A DNA stretch of 64,000 nucleotides, taken from contig JAPZLL010000021.1 in the NCBI GenBank assembly GCA_036250225.1, positions 1 to 64,000 of the forward strand, written 5' to 3'. Positions 32,276 through 43,800 of this stretch are shown piece after piece; positions within the stretch are counted from its first letter, which is position 1, and the number at the start of each line of letters is the position of its first letter. This DNA comes from Cercophora sp. LCS_1 (taxonomy: Eukaryota; Ascomycota; Sordariomycetes; Sordariales; Lasiosphaeriaceae). Under the pieces are notes generated by a model, which did not search any database, was not told where the DNA came from, and worked only from the letters and a program-made list of their open reading frames with translations. A program made the position numbers and the translations under genes.

Positions 32276-32409
32276 ATTGGTTGGAGACACGCTCAAAGGG
32301 TCCCCGCACATCCCAGGACGCGTTCTGGTGCAATTATTCCCGGCACGCTCACCAACCGGCCACATCCCCCGGACACTTCCCACCCGGCTTCGATTTACAA
32401 CCGGCGCCC

Positions 32410-33929
32410 ATGGCGAGACAGCAGAATCGAAAGAGGCCGCGCGCGGACGATCTCCCGCAAGAACACCGCCCCGGCAAGAAGATCAGATCAGAAGATGGCC
32501 TCAAGAAATCTTCCAACTTTTCACCAGAGTTCTGGGACAACCTGTCCAAAGTCTTGCTCACCCCTCGTGCATTGCGAGAACTCGACCGGCGGAACAACGC
32601 TCAACCTATTACAAAGCCCCCGTCACCCGCAGTGTACATAAAGGATCTTGCCCGGTTTGCAAGGTGTGGTGGTCCAGATCTTCGCCATCTCCGAGGGGTA
32701 TGATTGCCTGGCGTTTAAGTTGATCATTAACTAACCGTCTTTAGTGCCCTGAACCGAAAAACGTCGGATCCCAAACGGCTTCCAGCAGCTCCTCCTCTCG
32801 ACGTACAATGTCTACAAAGGCAGCAGCAAGAGCGGGCAAGGGCGGAAAGGCATCCGCATATGGCGCCGAGTTCGAAACGCATCTTACCGACCATAGTATA
32901 TATCCTGAAGGATATGAATATCCAGAGGGCCGTTCAACTCCTGAGCCCGACAACCTTGTTCATCGAGATCTTTTCGCTGCAAGAGCTTCTCTTTCACCGT
33001 CCTGTTTTTCCGCGTCGAAATTCCAGGACTTTAAGCGGAAGGACGCGCGAGCCACCTTCGAGAACGATGTCATGACCACCGTCGTTCCCATCATCTGTGG
33101 AGATGCCGACATTCCCAGCAAGCAGAACGTTCTCTTCACCGAGCTCGCACCTGTCACATCTACCTACAAGGACGTGGTCAGGCCCAAGCCAGACTTGTTC
33201 GATGGAGCCCATATCAGAGACCTCGATGGGAAGGTCAGGGATCGCAAGGGAGATATATATCCTCTAACCATCCCCACAAAGCATGCAAGTGTTCCAGTAG
33301 TGCCGAACTTCTTCCTTGAGGTCAAGGCACCACATGGAACTGCAGATGTATTAAAGCGACAGGCATGCTACAACGGAACATATGGGGCTCGTGCCATGCA
33401 TGCTCTACAGAACTACGGCAAAGAGGAGCCTACTTATGACGGTGATGCCTATACCTATAGCTCGACCTATTTCGCTGGTGCGCTCAAGCTGTACGCCCAC
33501 CACGTCACTGCGCCGACCGACCCGGAAGGACGGCCTGAGTACCATATGACCCAGGTTAGAGCCTATTCTCTGACAAGCGACCTTGAGACTTGCGTTGCCG
33601 GCATCGGGGCTTTCAGAAACGCGAGGGATTTAGCAAAGCGCCACCGCGACACGTTTATCCAGGAGGTAAATGCAAGGGCACGTCGGTCTGCTGTCCTACA
33701 GGTCAACGAACCAAGTCAGGCATCCCCATCGATTGACGTCGTCGAAACGTCCATGAGCTTCGCAGCAAGCTCCACCTCGAGCTCCAGCCCACAAAGCCAG
33801 GCTCATCCCAAGCGAAGGGCACCGCGCACCCCGCCTCAGCCACACAAGGAGCGGAATTTGGTCAAGAGACGGACGCAACACAGCGCGCCTCGACGATCGG
33901 CAAGCTCTGCTGCGAGCCCCAACATCTGA
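32410..33929 (+). CDS. PD-(D/E)XK-like DUF7924-type protein (490 aa)
   Basis: Exons 32410-32697 and 32745-33929 join with a 47-nt intron (GTATGA...CTTTAG, CTAAC branch) into 491 codons, ending TGA 33927-33929. The start ATG 32410 is followed by a basic N-terminus. The core reads FETHLTDHSIYPEGYEYP, KPDLFDG (Asp at ~245), NFFLEVKAPHG (Glu ~288, Lys ~290), KRQACYNGTYGARAMHALQ and YSSTYFAGALKLYAHH. The PD...ExK order is the active-site layout of restriction-endonuclease-like nucleases. I recall this family as DUF7924, abundant in ascomycete accessory regions, with no proven activity that I know. The C-terminus is Ser-rich and basic. It is intact, unlike the related-looking gene 2 kb upstream. 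Confidence 0.75.
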
Positions 33930-34424
33930 GGCACTGGCTGCAGAGCAGCCCGCGGCAGTTGAAGGGCATTAGTATCATCTGAACGAGGATGGGTCTTGCA
34001 GATGGGAAGGTGAGACCGAGTGTAATTAGCGCCCATGCCGGCAGGAGACAGCGCAAGGGACCCCTGATGATAGATTAGATTAGGTCTTTCGTAGGTTATC
34101 GCGAAGGTCTCGCACTTGCCCCACTCGCTCCGACGGCAGGGCAGCCGATTGGTTCATGCGGGGAAACTGCCCCTGTGACATCACCGCGCAACGGCTATTG
34201 GCGGCTTCGTGCAGGAGCTATCAGTCGCGGCAGGCACCGCCCGTTGAGCTGGGACAGTCATCTCCCTCCGTGTCACCGCCAACCTCCTTTGTCCGTTCAA
34301 GTTTGGAGCCCTGCATTGTCTAGATACCCTCTGTTTTATTCTCAGCGCCATCAGCGTTCTGTCGTTACTGTTTCCGACGAATCCCCGTGCCCCTCAGCCC
34401 ACCCCTGTCGATTGCCCCGCCACG
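33930..34424. promoter_or_regulatory. Intergenic and presumed promoter of ISN1
   Basis: About 500 bp without an open frame of interest. It precedes ATG 34425 of the ISN1 gene and contains pyrimidine-rich stretches. No element could be named. Confidence 0.4.
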
Positions 34425-35959
34425 ATGACAACCCGCTACCGCGTTGAATGTAGGCATTGCCCGGATTGCTGGCGGTTGCAAAGCTGACCAGGGTGTAGAT
34501 GCCCTCAAGACCCATCGGAGGGATCAATTCATAGGTACGTTCATCGGGGCGGCGCTCCGGCTGCGTCGGCGTGGTCGCAACGGCCCGGACCGAACCCGGA
34601 TTACTCACCGCCAGTCAGCCACCACCACACACGAGGGCTCAGAAGAGAGGACTTGACATAGAGACAGACTAGCTAACACGACGCAGAATGGATCAAGGGT
34701 CTTCTTGCTGTTCCTTTCGTGCTCTACTCGCAGCCCCAAGGCGTCTTTGAGGGCCAGGGAATCCATGGGTCTCCCCAGACGCGCGACGAAGCCCACCGCC
34801 GATACAGCGAGATCCTCCGCGATGTCGAGCTCATGATTGACGACCACAGTGCGTTGCCCAGATCCCCGAGCCCTTGTAGCTGCTAATTCCCCCAGTCGCA
34901 ATCCAGAATGACCCCGAGAACCCGTTCCCCTCAAAGCTCAAGCTCCTCGTACCCCCGATTGGGCCCTTCTTCACTCGACTCCCGCTCGAAGCGGCATTCA
35001 AGTTCCAAGACCGAAAGCGATACATCTCATCGCGGCGCTTCGTGTCGCCATCGTTCAACGATGTCCGTCTGATTCTCAACTCGGCGCAGATCATGGCCGT
35101 CACGACGTACGGGACTCTCCAGCTCGCCACGTTTGATGGAGACGTCACGCTGTACGGCGATGGCGAAAGCCTCGAGCCGAACAGCCCGGTGATCCCGCGG
35201 TTGATGGACCTGCTGCGGAAGAACGTCAAGATTGGCATCGTCACGGCTGCGGGATACACGACCGCCGACCGATACCACGGACGTCTGCACGGGCTCCTGG
35301 ATGCCATTGCCAACAGCGCCGAACTCACGCCGTCCCAGAAACAGAACCTGGTTGTTATGGGCGGCGAGGCAAACTATCTCTTCGAGTTCTCAGCCGATTC
35401 GCCCCACCTTCTTGCTCCTGTGCCGCGCTCGCGCTGGTTGACGCCCGAAATGGCGAACTGGGACGAGCGGGACATTGCGGAGCTGCTCGATGTCGCTGAA
35501 GCCGCTTTACTGGACTGCATCAAGTCTCTCAACCTACCTGCTACACTGATGCGCAAGGACAGGGCTGTCGGCATCATCCCCATCACGCCGGACATCCGGA
35601 TCCCCAGAGAGAGCTTGGAGGAGACGGTCCTCGTTGTGCAGAAGATCTTGGAGCTGAGCTCGGCCGGACGGAGCAGACGGGTGCCATTCTGCGCCTTCAA
35701 CGGAGGGAGGGACGTCTTTGTCGACATCGGAGACAAATCGTGGGGCGTGACAGTGTGTCAGAGGTGGTTTGGAGCCAACGCGCCAGGCGGGATCATCAAG
35801 GGGGAGAACACCCTGCATGTGGGTGACCAGTTCCTCAGTGCCGGTGCAAACGACTTCCGGGCAAGGAGCGTGGGAACGACGGCATGGATCGCCAGCCCGG
35901 CGGAAACAGTGGAGTTGCTGGATGAACTGGCCGAGTTGATGGGCAAGAAGATGTCTTGA
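34425..35959 (+). CDS. ISN1: IMP-specific 5'-nucleotidase (ISN1 type)
   Basis: Four exons, 34425-34449, 34499-34534, 34687-34848 and 34896-35959 (introns 49, 152 and 47 nt), join to 429 codons. The start MTTRYRVEYALKTHRRDQF and the block KGLLAVPFVLY fit the family. The nucleophile motif FDGDVTLYGDG lies at about residue 154 and is followed by VTAAGYTTADRYHGRL, and later FNGGRDVFVDIGDKSWGV and HVGDQF, which carry the other conserved acidic residues. ISN1 hydrolyses IMP to inosine and phosphate in the cytosol as part of purine salvage balance. The length of 428 aa is normal. It is intact with no odd bases and marks the start of the conserved half of the window. Confidence 0.9.
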
Positions 35960-36512
35960 TTTGCGAAAGGGGATGGAATGCAGTTGACGACACGGATATA
36001 TGAATGCAGATTGGATAGCGTAATGAATCACGGCGATTTTTCGGTTTCAAGTCTCGTTCCGGGAGGCCTGGAGGGAGCAATGTAGCTCGGTGTCATTTGC
36101 CGGTCGCGTGATGACAGGGAGCTGGGCGGTTGACAAGACACAGGTGGCGTTGGCGGCACTCGGGGGTTACTGTGGAGGACAGAAGTGATGGAGAAAACCG
36201 GGCGAGCAACCGGTGTACTTCTCCAAGCCATGCAGGAGAATTTAAGGCTGAAGGATAAACTCAAGAACGAGGACCAAGAGGATCCGATCGCAATCCTAAG
36301 AAGAATGTTATCGATCAAATCGGTTGTATCGACGTTCGTCTTCATTCGCCCAACGCCAACAAGCAGCGATCGGGAAAATCTTGCCCTTTCAGGCAATCGG
36401 CACGGATCTGTCGATGAAGCAAGCCGGCGACAATGGCGTGCACAATGCAGAGTCAAAATACCCACCCGGCGGACAACTCGTGAGGAACTTGGTTGTCCGG
36501 CAGCCAATACGG

Positions 36513-36956
36513 TCAACGACAAAGCCGCCGGTGAACAGCACGGGCACCAATCGAGCAGCCGGCAAAGAAGTCGGCCCCTGACAAGACAGCCGACGGCAAG
36601 CACGGTGAACTCGCGACAAGCCCTATATGCCTCTTCCAATCTTCGGCTTGATCATCTCCCATGCCAGAGTCCCTTCTCAAGCACAGGACCATGCTCTTGT
36701 AGTCCATGGCGAGGAGCTGCAAGATGCGGTGAAACATCATATTGATTGATCCCCTGGACTCCTCGGGAGATTCGCGCTTATCGCGAACGTTGGCTGCATC
36801 GCCCTCGATGATACCCTCGTCGTCGTCGGGGGGGAGGGTCGGGAGTATCTTTAGAAACTCCATGGTGAGATCGGCAACTACACCCTCCATGAACTCGTTG
36901 TATCGCACATCTTCGGTTCTTATGCCTCTTCCAATCTCGGCTTGATCATCTCCCAT
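36513..36956 (-). CDS. Possible small protein, low support
   Basis: ATG 36956 opens a 147-codon minus-strand frame with balanced composition (RYNEFMEGVVADLTMEFLK, MMFHRILQLLAMDYKSM). Its first words (MGDDQAE) recur at about residue 98, because a 43-bp direct repeat lies in both places. No family, no introns, and the C-terminal third is Cys/Arg/Leu-rich and unconvincing. It could be a short gene or chance open sequence. The remaining 35960-36512 and 36957-37363 hold no other gene. Confidence 0.3.
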   Translation of the reverse strand: MGDDQAEIGRGIRTEDVRYNEFMEGVVADLTMEFLKILPTLPPDDDEGIIEGDAANVRDKRESPEESRGSINMMFHRILQLLAMDYKSMVLCLRRDSGMGDDQAEDWKRHIGLVASSPCLPSAVLSGADFFAGCSIGARAVHRRLCR

Positions 36957-36963
36957 GCCAGAG
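36626..36963. repeat. 43-bp direct repeat pair
   Basis: TATGCCTCTTCCAATC(TT)CGG...TGATCATCTCCCATGCCAGAG occurs at about 36626-36669 and 36920-36963, nearly identical, about 294 bp apart. Separately, a GCTACACTGTCGATTCTGA-like phrase occurs three times between 37017 and 37135. Confidence 0.6.
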
Positions 36964-37363
36964 GAATGAAGTGAAGATCTGACTCTCCGTCTCTCCTCAG
37001 CAACGGCTGTATCTGCTGCACTGTCGATTCTGAAGACCGCACTGTGAGCTGCGAAACCACCCGTGGCTCAGGCCGAGATAGCTACACTGTTGATTCTGAT
37101 GTCCTGGTTGATGCAGCTACACTGTCGATTCTGAATACCATCCTGGTAGAAGCTCCCAGCACGCATGCTGTGCTTCTCTCATCCCATGCCGGTCCGGAAT
37201 GCTGCTTTCCCCTCCAAGAGGATGGACCGGCGCAAGAACGGCGGCCTTGGGCATCCGGCTCCAAAAAAACCAGATGACGCCTGGGCAACACCGAAACCAC
37301 GCCCAAGACGCATCCTGTCTCTTCACTTTACCTCTCAACCAACAAAGACCCAACAGAGCCGCA

Positions 37364-37875
37364 ATGGCTGACAAGAAAAGCAAGATCAGCTGCTTGTCTT
37401 GCAGCAAGACCTTTGAAAACCAAAGCTCCCTCGTCCGCCACACGAACTCAAAGCACCCTGGCCTCGATTTCAACGCCAAGGTGGAAGCCTGTATGTATGT
37501 TTAGCCTCTGCCCCGATCATCACCCCTTCCCCAGCTGTCCCCGACACGTCCTCTACGATGTCTTCTAACCTCTTAGTTACTCTATCCTCTGCCCTTATCT
37601 CATCCGCCCTCGGCCCTCCTGCGTCTCTTCTCGCCGCTTTCAATCAACCGCAAACCACTGTGCTGACAACTCTGCAGGCTGGGATCCCTGGCTGCCCTTT
37701 TACGCACGCCAGAAACGACTACGTCCACAAGCACATCAGCGATGACCACCGGACGGCCATCCTCGATGCGCTGCGCTTTCAGAGTCAGTCGTGTGCAAGA
37801 AGCCAGGCTAACGCTCTCTCAGTGCTGCACCGTGGCTGCGTTGCTGTCCCGCAGGCTCAAGACCGCCTTGAATAG
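37364..37875 (+). CDS. C2H2 zinc-finger small protein (142 aa, three exons)
   Basis: Exons 37364-37490, 37535-37783 and 37823-37875 join in frame (introns 44 and 39 nt) to 143 codons including TAG. The first exon has a classical finger, CLSCSKTFENQSSLVRHTNSKH (CX2CX12HX4H). The second exon carries a degenerate finger-like stretch (CPFTHARNDYVHKHISDDH) that keeps His residues but lacks the CX2C pair. C2H2 fingers bind DNA or RNA in the nucleus. A single intact finger is rarely enough for specific DNA binding, so it may work as a partner subunit. A short third exon ends the protein. No regulatory site was recognised. Confidence 0.65.
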
Positions 37876-39007
37876 GATCAAAAGCCTCTGCTGCGCTCTC
37901 TCTCCCAGGCTCGGGATTTCGCTCAGCAGTCCCAGGCCCCCCTTTGAGCATTTCCAGGCCCCCGCTCAGCAAGCCCAGGCACCCGCTCGGCAGCAACCCG
38001 AGTTCGACAACGGCAGCGGCATCAACGACGGCAGTATCGGTGGCAACTATGGCGCTAGCTACCATGCCAGCGAGCAGCACCAGGGAGGGGCTCGACCTGC
38101 GTCTTCTTGGCCCGCGGCTCTTTGGCGATGACGGCAGCCAGCAGCAGTAAGCAGCGTCCCGAGGGACATTGTCGCACCTCGACAAGGTTGGGAGGTTGGA
38201 GAACACGACCCTAGAACAAGGAGAGAGTAAAGGAGACGGCTTGCTTAGAGTAAACGGGCTCAAGGAATAGACGCTCTCTGGAACGCGGTACCCCTGGTGA
38301 TGTAGTGCCATCCGCATTTTCCCCTCCCCGATCAGCAGTCAAACTCTGGAATCGCTGCCCGATACCTCTTGCTTGCCCCCCATGAAACACGTCCCGAACT
38401 ATCGTCAAGGTCAACACCCGATCCCACCCTTGCGTCGCGCGCTGTAAGCATCACGTCACCATCAGAAGGAACCTACCCCACTGGGACTAGGGAAAACCAG
38501 ATGCCTTCCTCAACCACCAAGACCCCACGGCAGGCGCGACCAACCTCGTGGTGCTGCCCGCTTCTGCAGATGGGCCACTAAGTCTTAAGTCGATCAGGCT
38601 CGTCTGACAGCTTTACCACTCCGTAGTTCGAAACATTAGTTCCCTGAGCGTCATACTTCACCTCCTCGCGCTTCGACGCATCTTCAACCCGGTGTGCATC
38701 GCCCCCCACTGTCACCAAGCAGCAACCTCACATCCCAATGCTGAACAGAGCACTCAGTAGCATGTTCCTATGTATAATCAGGGGTATTCCATTACAACGC
38801 CAACTGAATGACAGCCCCTTTTGATCGTCCTGTATAATATTGCAGATCCTGTTGCCTTCCTGTCCCGACAAAAGGAATCGTGGGTATCCTCCATGGCCTC
38901 TCCAGTCTATCTCATCGGTCTGTAATTTCTAATAGAGTGACAAAGAAACTCGCAGCGACAGCAAGGGTATAAATATGTACGAGAAGATGAAATCACAAGC
39001 GTAGGTG
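37876..39007. other. Intergenic, nothing recognised
   Basis: Over 1 kb with only short frames between the C2H2 gene and the 3' end of the next gene (minus strand). Confidence 0.4.
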
Positions 39008-40804
39008 TCACCGGAATGTGCCAAACGGTGCCCCAAAGTTCATGCCGCCCTTGAGCTTCAACGGAATGTCCAGCTCGTCGCCGCTCTTGGGGCTGCCGCG
39101 AGACTTTTCGGTGCCGGAATCACTGCCAGCGCTGACGGCGCCGTCCTGCTGCCCCTCGAGTTGCTTCGCCTCAGGCTGTAGATCGGACTCCTCCGCTTTC
39201 GTCGTAGTCTCGCCCTCGTCCAGATCCTTCAACACCGCGGGAAGAGCTGTTTGGTCGTCTCGTACAACCTCCTCGAGCTTGTCGGACAGCCGGCGGAAAA
39301 AGATTTCGTCGTGGGCGGGCATGTTCCTCACCATCAACGGGCCTTTGAGCGGACGGTCCTCAGTTTCAAACTGCGGCTCGGGCTCGTTGTGGTAGTCCGA
39401 GAGGGGGTCTAGGATGTCTGCTGCCTCCTCGCCAATTGTGGGCAACCCCTGGCTCGAAACGCCGTCGGCCTGTAACATCGTGGGTGTGCTCTCTCCACTG
39501 CTGACGACGGTGTGCGTGGCCGACGATGAAACGGTCGGTAGCAGCGACAGGGAATGGCTCGGCGTGTGGCCGGCGTGCATGGTGAGCCGGGCCGACTCCT
39601 CGGCGGCCAAGACTTGCAGGGTCTGCTCCTTGGAACCCTGTGACGCGACCCGGGGTCGGTTAGAGCCGCTGGGCGGGGATGATGTCCTGCTGGACGAGCG
39701 GGAGCCGTTGGGCGAGGGTGTATCGGTGAACGTGGGCTTTTGAATCGTGTTGGCCTTGATCGGGATTCCCTCGAGCTCGGGATGGATCTCCTGGACGTCG
39801 ACAATGGGCACCGGGCCCACTTCGGCCTCGGGAACCGCAGCCAGCTCTGCGGTGCCCGTCCTGAACGGCAGGGGATCAAGCCCTAGGAGGGCACGACCGG
39901 TGAGTCCCTCAGGCTGCATTTGTGGCAAGGAGGTGGCGTATCTGACAGCCGTTGCCCGCTGTCCGCTGCCTTGCGACGACATGGAGCTCCGCATGCTCTC
40001 GGGTGACGCTTCCCAGGGACCACCACCCCGCAGGGCGTGCGACTGGGCATACACCGTCTTGTTGGAGGCGCCGCTGCCGTCTCGCGACCGCCCAAGTGTC
40101 CCGCCCATCGAGATGACGCGTTGCTGCAGCCGCTCAATCTCGCGCAGCAACACCGCCTTTTCGGCCTCCCACTCGACCCGCTCCTCCTCCATCAGCGCGC
40201 GCTCCTCCTTGTACACCTCCTCGGCGCGCTCGCGGTTGGCCTCCATGTACTTGCGCTCGGCCTCCCACGCCTCCCGGATGCGGCCGTTCTGCTGGACCAA
40301 GCGGCGGATCATCTGTGCATGCGAGGGTGTGCTGGATGCGTCTGCCGAGATTGTCCGGGAAGGGGAGATAGAAGATGTCCCGGCTCCACTCGGCGCCCCA
40401 CTGACTAGTGCGCTCGGCGCTGGCTGCATCACGTCCAAGCCGGGGACCGTTCTTGGCGTCGTCGCCGTGTTTGTCCGAGGCCTGTTTCTGCCCGCGTTGG
40501 TATCGCGGTGGGTCGGTGGGAGGCTCGCCGACCTAAGCTGCGACCCATCCCTACCAGCCGGAACAAGGTGCGGCGAGAGGAACTGGGGAAGCGCCGGACC
40601 GCGGGCACCTGGCGAGAGGGGTGAATAGACGTGGCTCCGGGCCGTCCTGGATGGCATCTGGCTTGCAGAGGACACCTGGGACTTGAGGGCCACTTGGTCG
40701 GGATAGCCCGCCATGCCGCGGGGGAGAGTCAGCGGGGATATGACGGAGGAGTCGCTGGCCATGGCGCCGGTGGGCCAGAAAGACTCGGAGGGCAGTTTGG
40801 TCAT
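39008..40804 (-). CDS. 598-aa serine-rich coiled-coil protein
   Basis: Single intact frame from ATG 40804 to the stop at 39008. The N-terminal ~165 residues are Ser/Pro/Thr-rich and disordered-looking. A strong coiled coil spans about 165-235 (EAERKYMEANRERAEEVYK, then EIERLQQRV). The middle is Ser-rich with phospho-like motifs. A long acidic segment precedes a conserved-looking C-terminus, LKLKGGMNFGAPFGTF. A coiled coil between disordered regions suggests a cytoskeletal or membrane scaffold. I did not recognise the family with certainty. It is intact and not decayed, and divergent with the gene-free stretch at 40805. Confidence 0.6.
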   Translation of the reverse strand: MTKLPSESFWPTGAMASDSSVISPLTLPRGMAGYPDQVALKSQVSSASQMPSRTARSHVYSPLSPGARGPALPQFLSPHLVPAGRDGSQLRSASLPPTHRDTNAGRNRPRTNTATTPRTVPGLDVMQPAPSALVSGAPSGAGTSSISPSRTISADASSTPSHAQMIRRLVQQNGRIREAWEAERKYMEANRERAEEVYKEERALMEEERVEWEAEKAVLLREIERLQQRVISMGGTLGRSRDGSGASNKTVYAQSHALRGGGPWEASPESMRSSMSSQGSGQRATAVRYATSLPQMQPEGLTGRALLGLDPLPFRTGTAELAAVPEAEVGPVPIVDVQEIHPELEGIPIKANTIQKPTFTDTPSPNGSRSSSRTSSPPSGSNRPRVASQGSKEQTLQVLAAEESARLTMHAGHTPSHSLSLLPTVSSSATHTVVSSGESTPTMLQADGVSSQGLPTIGEEAADILDPLSDYHNEPEPQFETEDRPLKGPLMVRNMPAHDEIFFRRLSDKLEEVVRDDQTALPAVLKDLDEGETTTKAEESDLQPEAKQLEGQQDGAVSAGSDSGTEKSRGSPKSGDELDIPLKLKGGMNFGAPFGTFR

Positions 40805-43800
40805 TGCGGCGGTCGTCTGAAGGGATGATAGGTGGGGTTGGCTGAGGTTGATGAGGGTGTCGACGCCACTTTATGCTGGCGGCGTCACGAAGTCGTAGGC
40901 TCGGGTTATGTCATTCCAGGTCAGGTCGTCTGTTTGCGGCCAGTTATTTCGGGAAACCGTTTGGATCGTTGGGTCGTCTGCGACAACGGTTCGGAGGCGG
41001 CGTGGATGGGTGTAGTGGGGGTTGGCATCGAGGGACGGTCTCGAGGCTGGTCGGGGACGGCGCGAACCTTGGACTTCGTTGTAGGCACGTCGCAGGAAGG
41101 CACAATCAGGTCAGTGATGATGTTGTTGAACGGCTGGCAGGGTGCGGCACATTGCGGTTTTTTGAACGAGGCAGCCAGCTCTGGCGACCGTCCCTGCATT
41201 TGCATGGATGGTCTGTGCCCGTGCCTTGCTGGCATCCCGAACAGCGGGATGGGAAAGTTGCGTCCTTGGCCGCTGTGACGAAACACGCGACCAGCGAAAA
41301 TGGCAAATTGGGCAAAACGGGGCGTGAAAACTGGGGCGCCAGCGGCTCGTTTCCCTTTCAGGCCGAAAGTCGTTTGCGCCTAGCGCTCCCCACGGTTGGC
41401 GCGACACTTTGCATCATCCATTGCCCGTCGCTGGTCAACTGTTCAACGTCCCCTAGCTTGTTTACAAACGTCGAGGGTCGGCCGAGACGGCTTCAGAGTT
41501 AATTCCTCGTGTCATTTTGCCTTCAGATGACTGGACCCTTGGGCAGGCAAGTCCTTGGCAAAATAAACGACACACACAGAAAAGTCGAAGGGATATTCAT
41601 CCATCGGAAAGTGAATCCAAGATTCCAATGCATCACTCAATATTTCAATGACTAAAACTCTATTGAAAAGGCTTTGGGCTTTTTCGCTGGCGCCTGCAGG
41701 GATTTTTAATACCTGTCCGGGCCGCTTGAAGGGGCATCATCTGGATTCAGTGTGCCGATTATTTTGTCACCAACTTGGCAAGCACCCCCGACTCATGCTG
41801 GGCTCAACATCAGATGGCCGGCAGGGATCTGCTAGGTTACAGGGGTTGCCGGTGTGCTGGCAATGCAATCCCTGACCGCGACAGGGACTCCCGCCGGTTC
41901 AAACCCTCCGGCAACTCGCCAGATTGCTACCCATCATTGCGACCCGGTGCCTGAAGTCGTCCGATTTGAAGCAGCACCCAATCTACGGTCCAAACAAGCG
42001 TCTAACAGTCCTCTCAACCGAGGTTTGACGGGCGCCCGAGGGAACAAGCATCTCGGGGAACGGCCCGACACCAGCGGCCAACACCTGGTTGGGTCGATAA
42101 GGTGCCGTCCGATCGATCTGATTGGCGCCAACCAGGGCCCATGTCTCCGTTTGCTCCATCGCCTTTTGGACAGTTGAGCGGTGGCCAACGTGTCTTCACC
42201 GACAAAGGGGGGTAAACATCACGAGAGCAGTGAGCGAGCACAGAGCGGAGAAAAAGCCAATCAACATGAGCCAGCCTCCTGAGGTCGTCAACATCCTTCG
42301 TCCCAGACCGGAAAGCCGCGTCTGCCACTGGACGCTATCCCCGAACCGCACGTCCAGGGTCTTGGACCCTTGTTGGGTGTGATGCTGGGGAAAGGCTGGC
42401 TTGGCAAAGGAACCCCGGGTTCCACTTGCCGGCGCACACCTCGGCTGGGAATCCAACTGTCTTGGCCATCGTCGCAGTGAACTTTGCGTGAAGCTGAAGA
42501 TTCGCGGTTCATTGAGAAGGCAAGGCAGGTTAGCGTGCCGGAATTGGCACGATGATGCAGAGAGACAGATCCCGGCCAGATTCCTGTCCTATCTTTGCCA
42601 CCTCCCAGCCATGTTGAGTGAAACACGAATTCCAGGCCTCCGACGACTGATAAGCATGTGTTTGACCAAAACCGGCGAGTTGGTGATAAAAAGCCGTACA
42701 CTGAATCCGCTGACGATGACGAGCAGACCTTCTCAACACGGCGGAGAAAAGAATTCTCCAGGTTTCTGAGATCACATTTGACGCCGTTGAGATGTCAAGC
42801 GAGCCCCTTCCAGATGAATCTCCTTGCCGATGCCTTTTTATGTGGCCTTTTGTCAGTAATTTAGCAAATATGCGTCAGTTGAATACCCTGGCTGGGCTGG
42901 TAGAGTCGGCATGGCAGCGACGATGAACGGTTAGGCGGCAGACAGGTGAATAACCTCCCCAGCCTTTCGGTATCCATACCTTGGGACAAGCTCCCCACTT
43001 CGATAGTGGTGCGTCAGCCGTGTCTCAGCAGATTCAGACGGTGGAATCCATGCGGCGCACGTCGTGGGTAGAACGAACCTGTGTGCTTGCTTCTCGTCCG
43101 TTGTCCCCCAAGACGCAACAGGATACCGAAACAGGGTGTCGAAAGGAGCAACGGTTGCTCAGAAGTCCCGCTGCCGTCTCAGGCACTTGCCTGGTGGGTT
43201 GGTGATGTCAGAGGTGAGCACCTGCCTCTCGTCACATCAGATGCCGCCATCCAGAAGCGCAAGACAGCGCTGGCCAGTCCAGACATGTTTCCAGCTTGGT
43301 GGCTGTGGATGCTGACTTGCCTGGTAGAGTGCCACCTCCTGTCCGGACCATGCCCTTGGGCCGGTGTTGGAGGCAAGTCTCTGGGTCAAGAGTCGTGTAA
43401 GTCGCCGGCGCCGAACTCCGAAGGCTGAGTGTTACATCTGGTGAAAATGGCATTTCGAGCATGCGTGCTTGTTGGTGGCGACCCTTTCTCTGTTTACCCC
43501 AGGGATAGGCGTGGCAGGGGTAAGTAAACAAACCCCTATCTCGGTCATACAACCGCAACGTGCCCACACACCCCAAAGCGGCCCCGTACCTCGGCTTTCA
43601 TCGCTGTCCACGATCGCCCGAAGAAGGATAGCCTGGGACGACCTCGGAAGCTTATGACGATCCCAACAGCATGACCGCTTATGCAGGGCCTTTGTCCCAC
43701 GGGGTCGGCAACCCCGTACCTGTCGGCGGCCCGGGAAAATGCTCGTCGGCACGATGATCGGCAGCACCACACCCGTCACAGCGTCCCGTGACAGTCGCCT

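Noticed and set aside
39747..40628. 293-codon plus-strand frame opposite the 598-aa protein
   Set aside because: Ser/Arg-rich shadow of a Ser-rich coding gene.
41854..41920. tRNA-like TpsiC-like string around 41890
   Set aside because: No acceptor stem, D-arm or anticodon arm could be paired.
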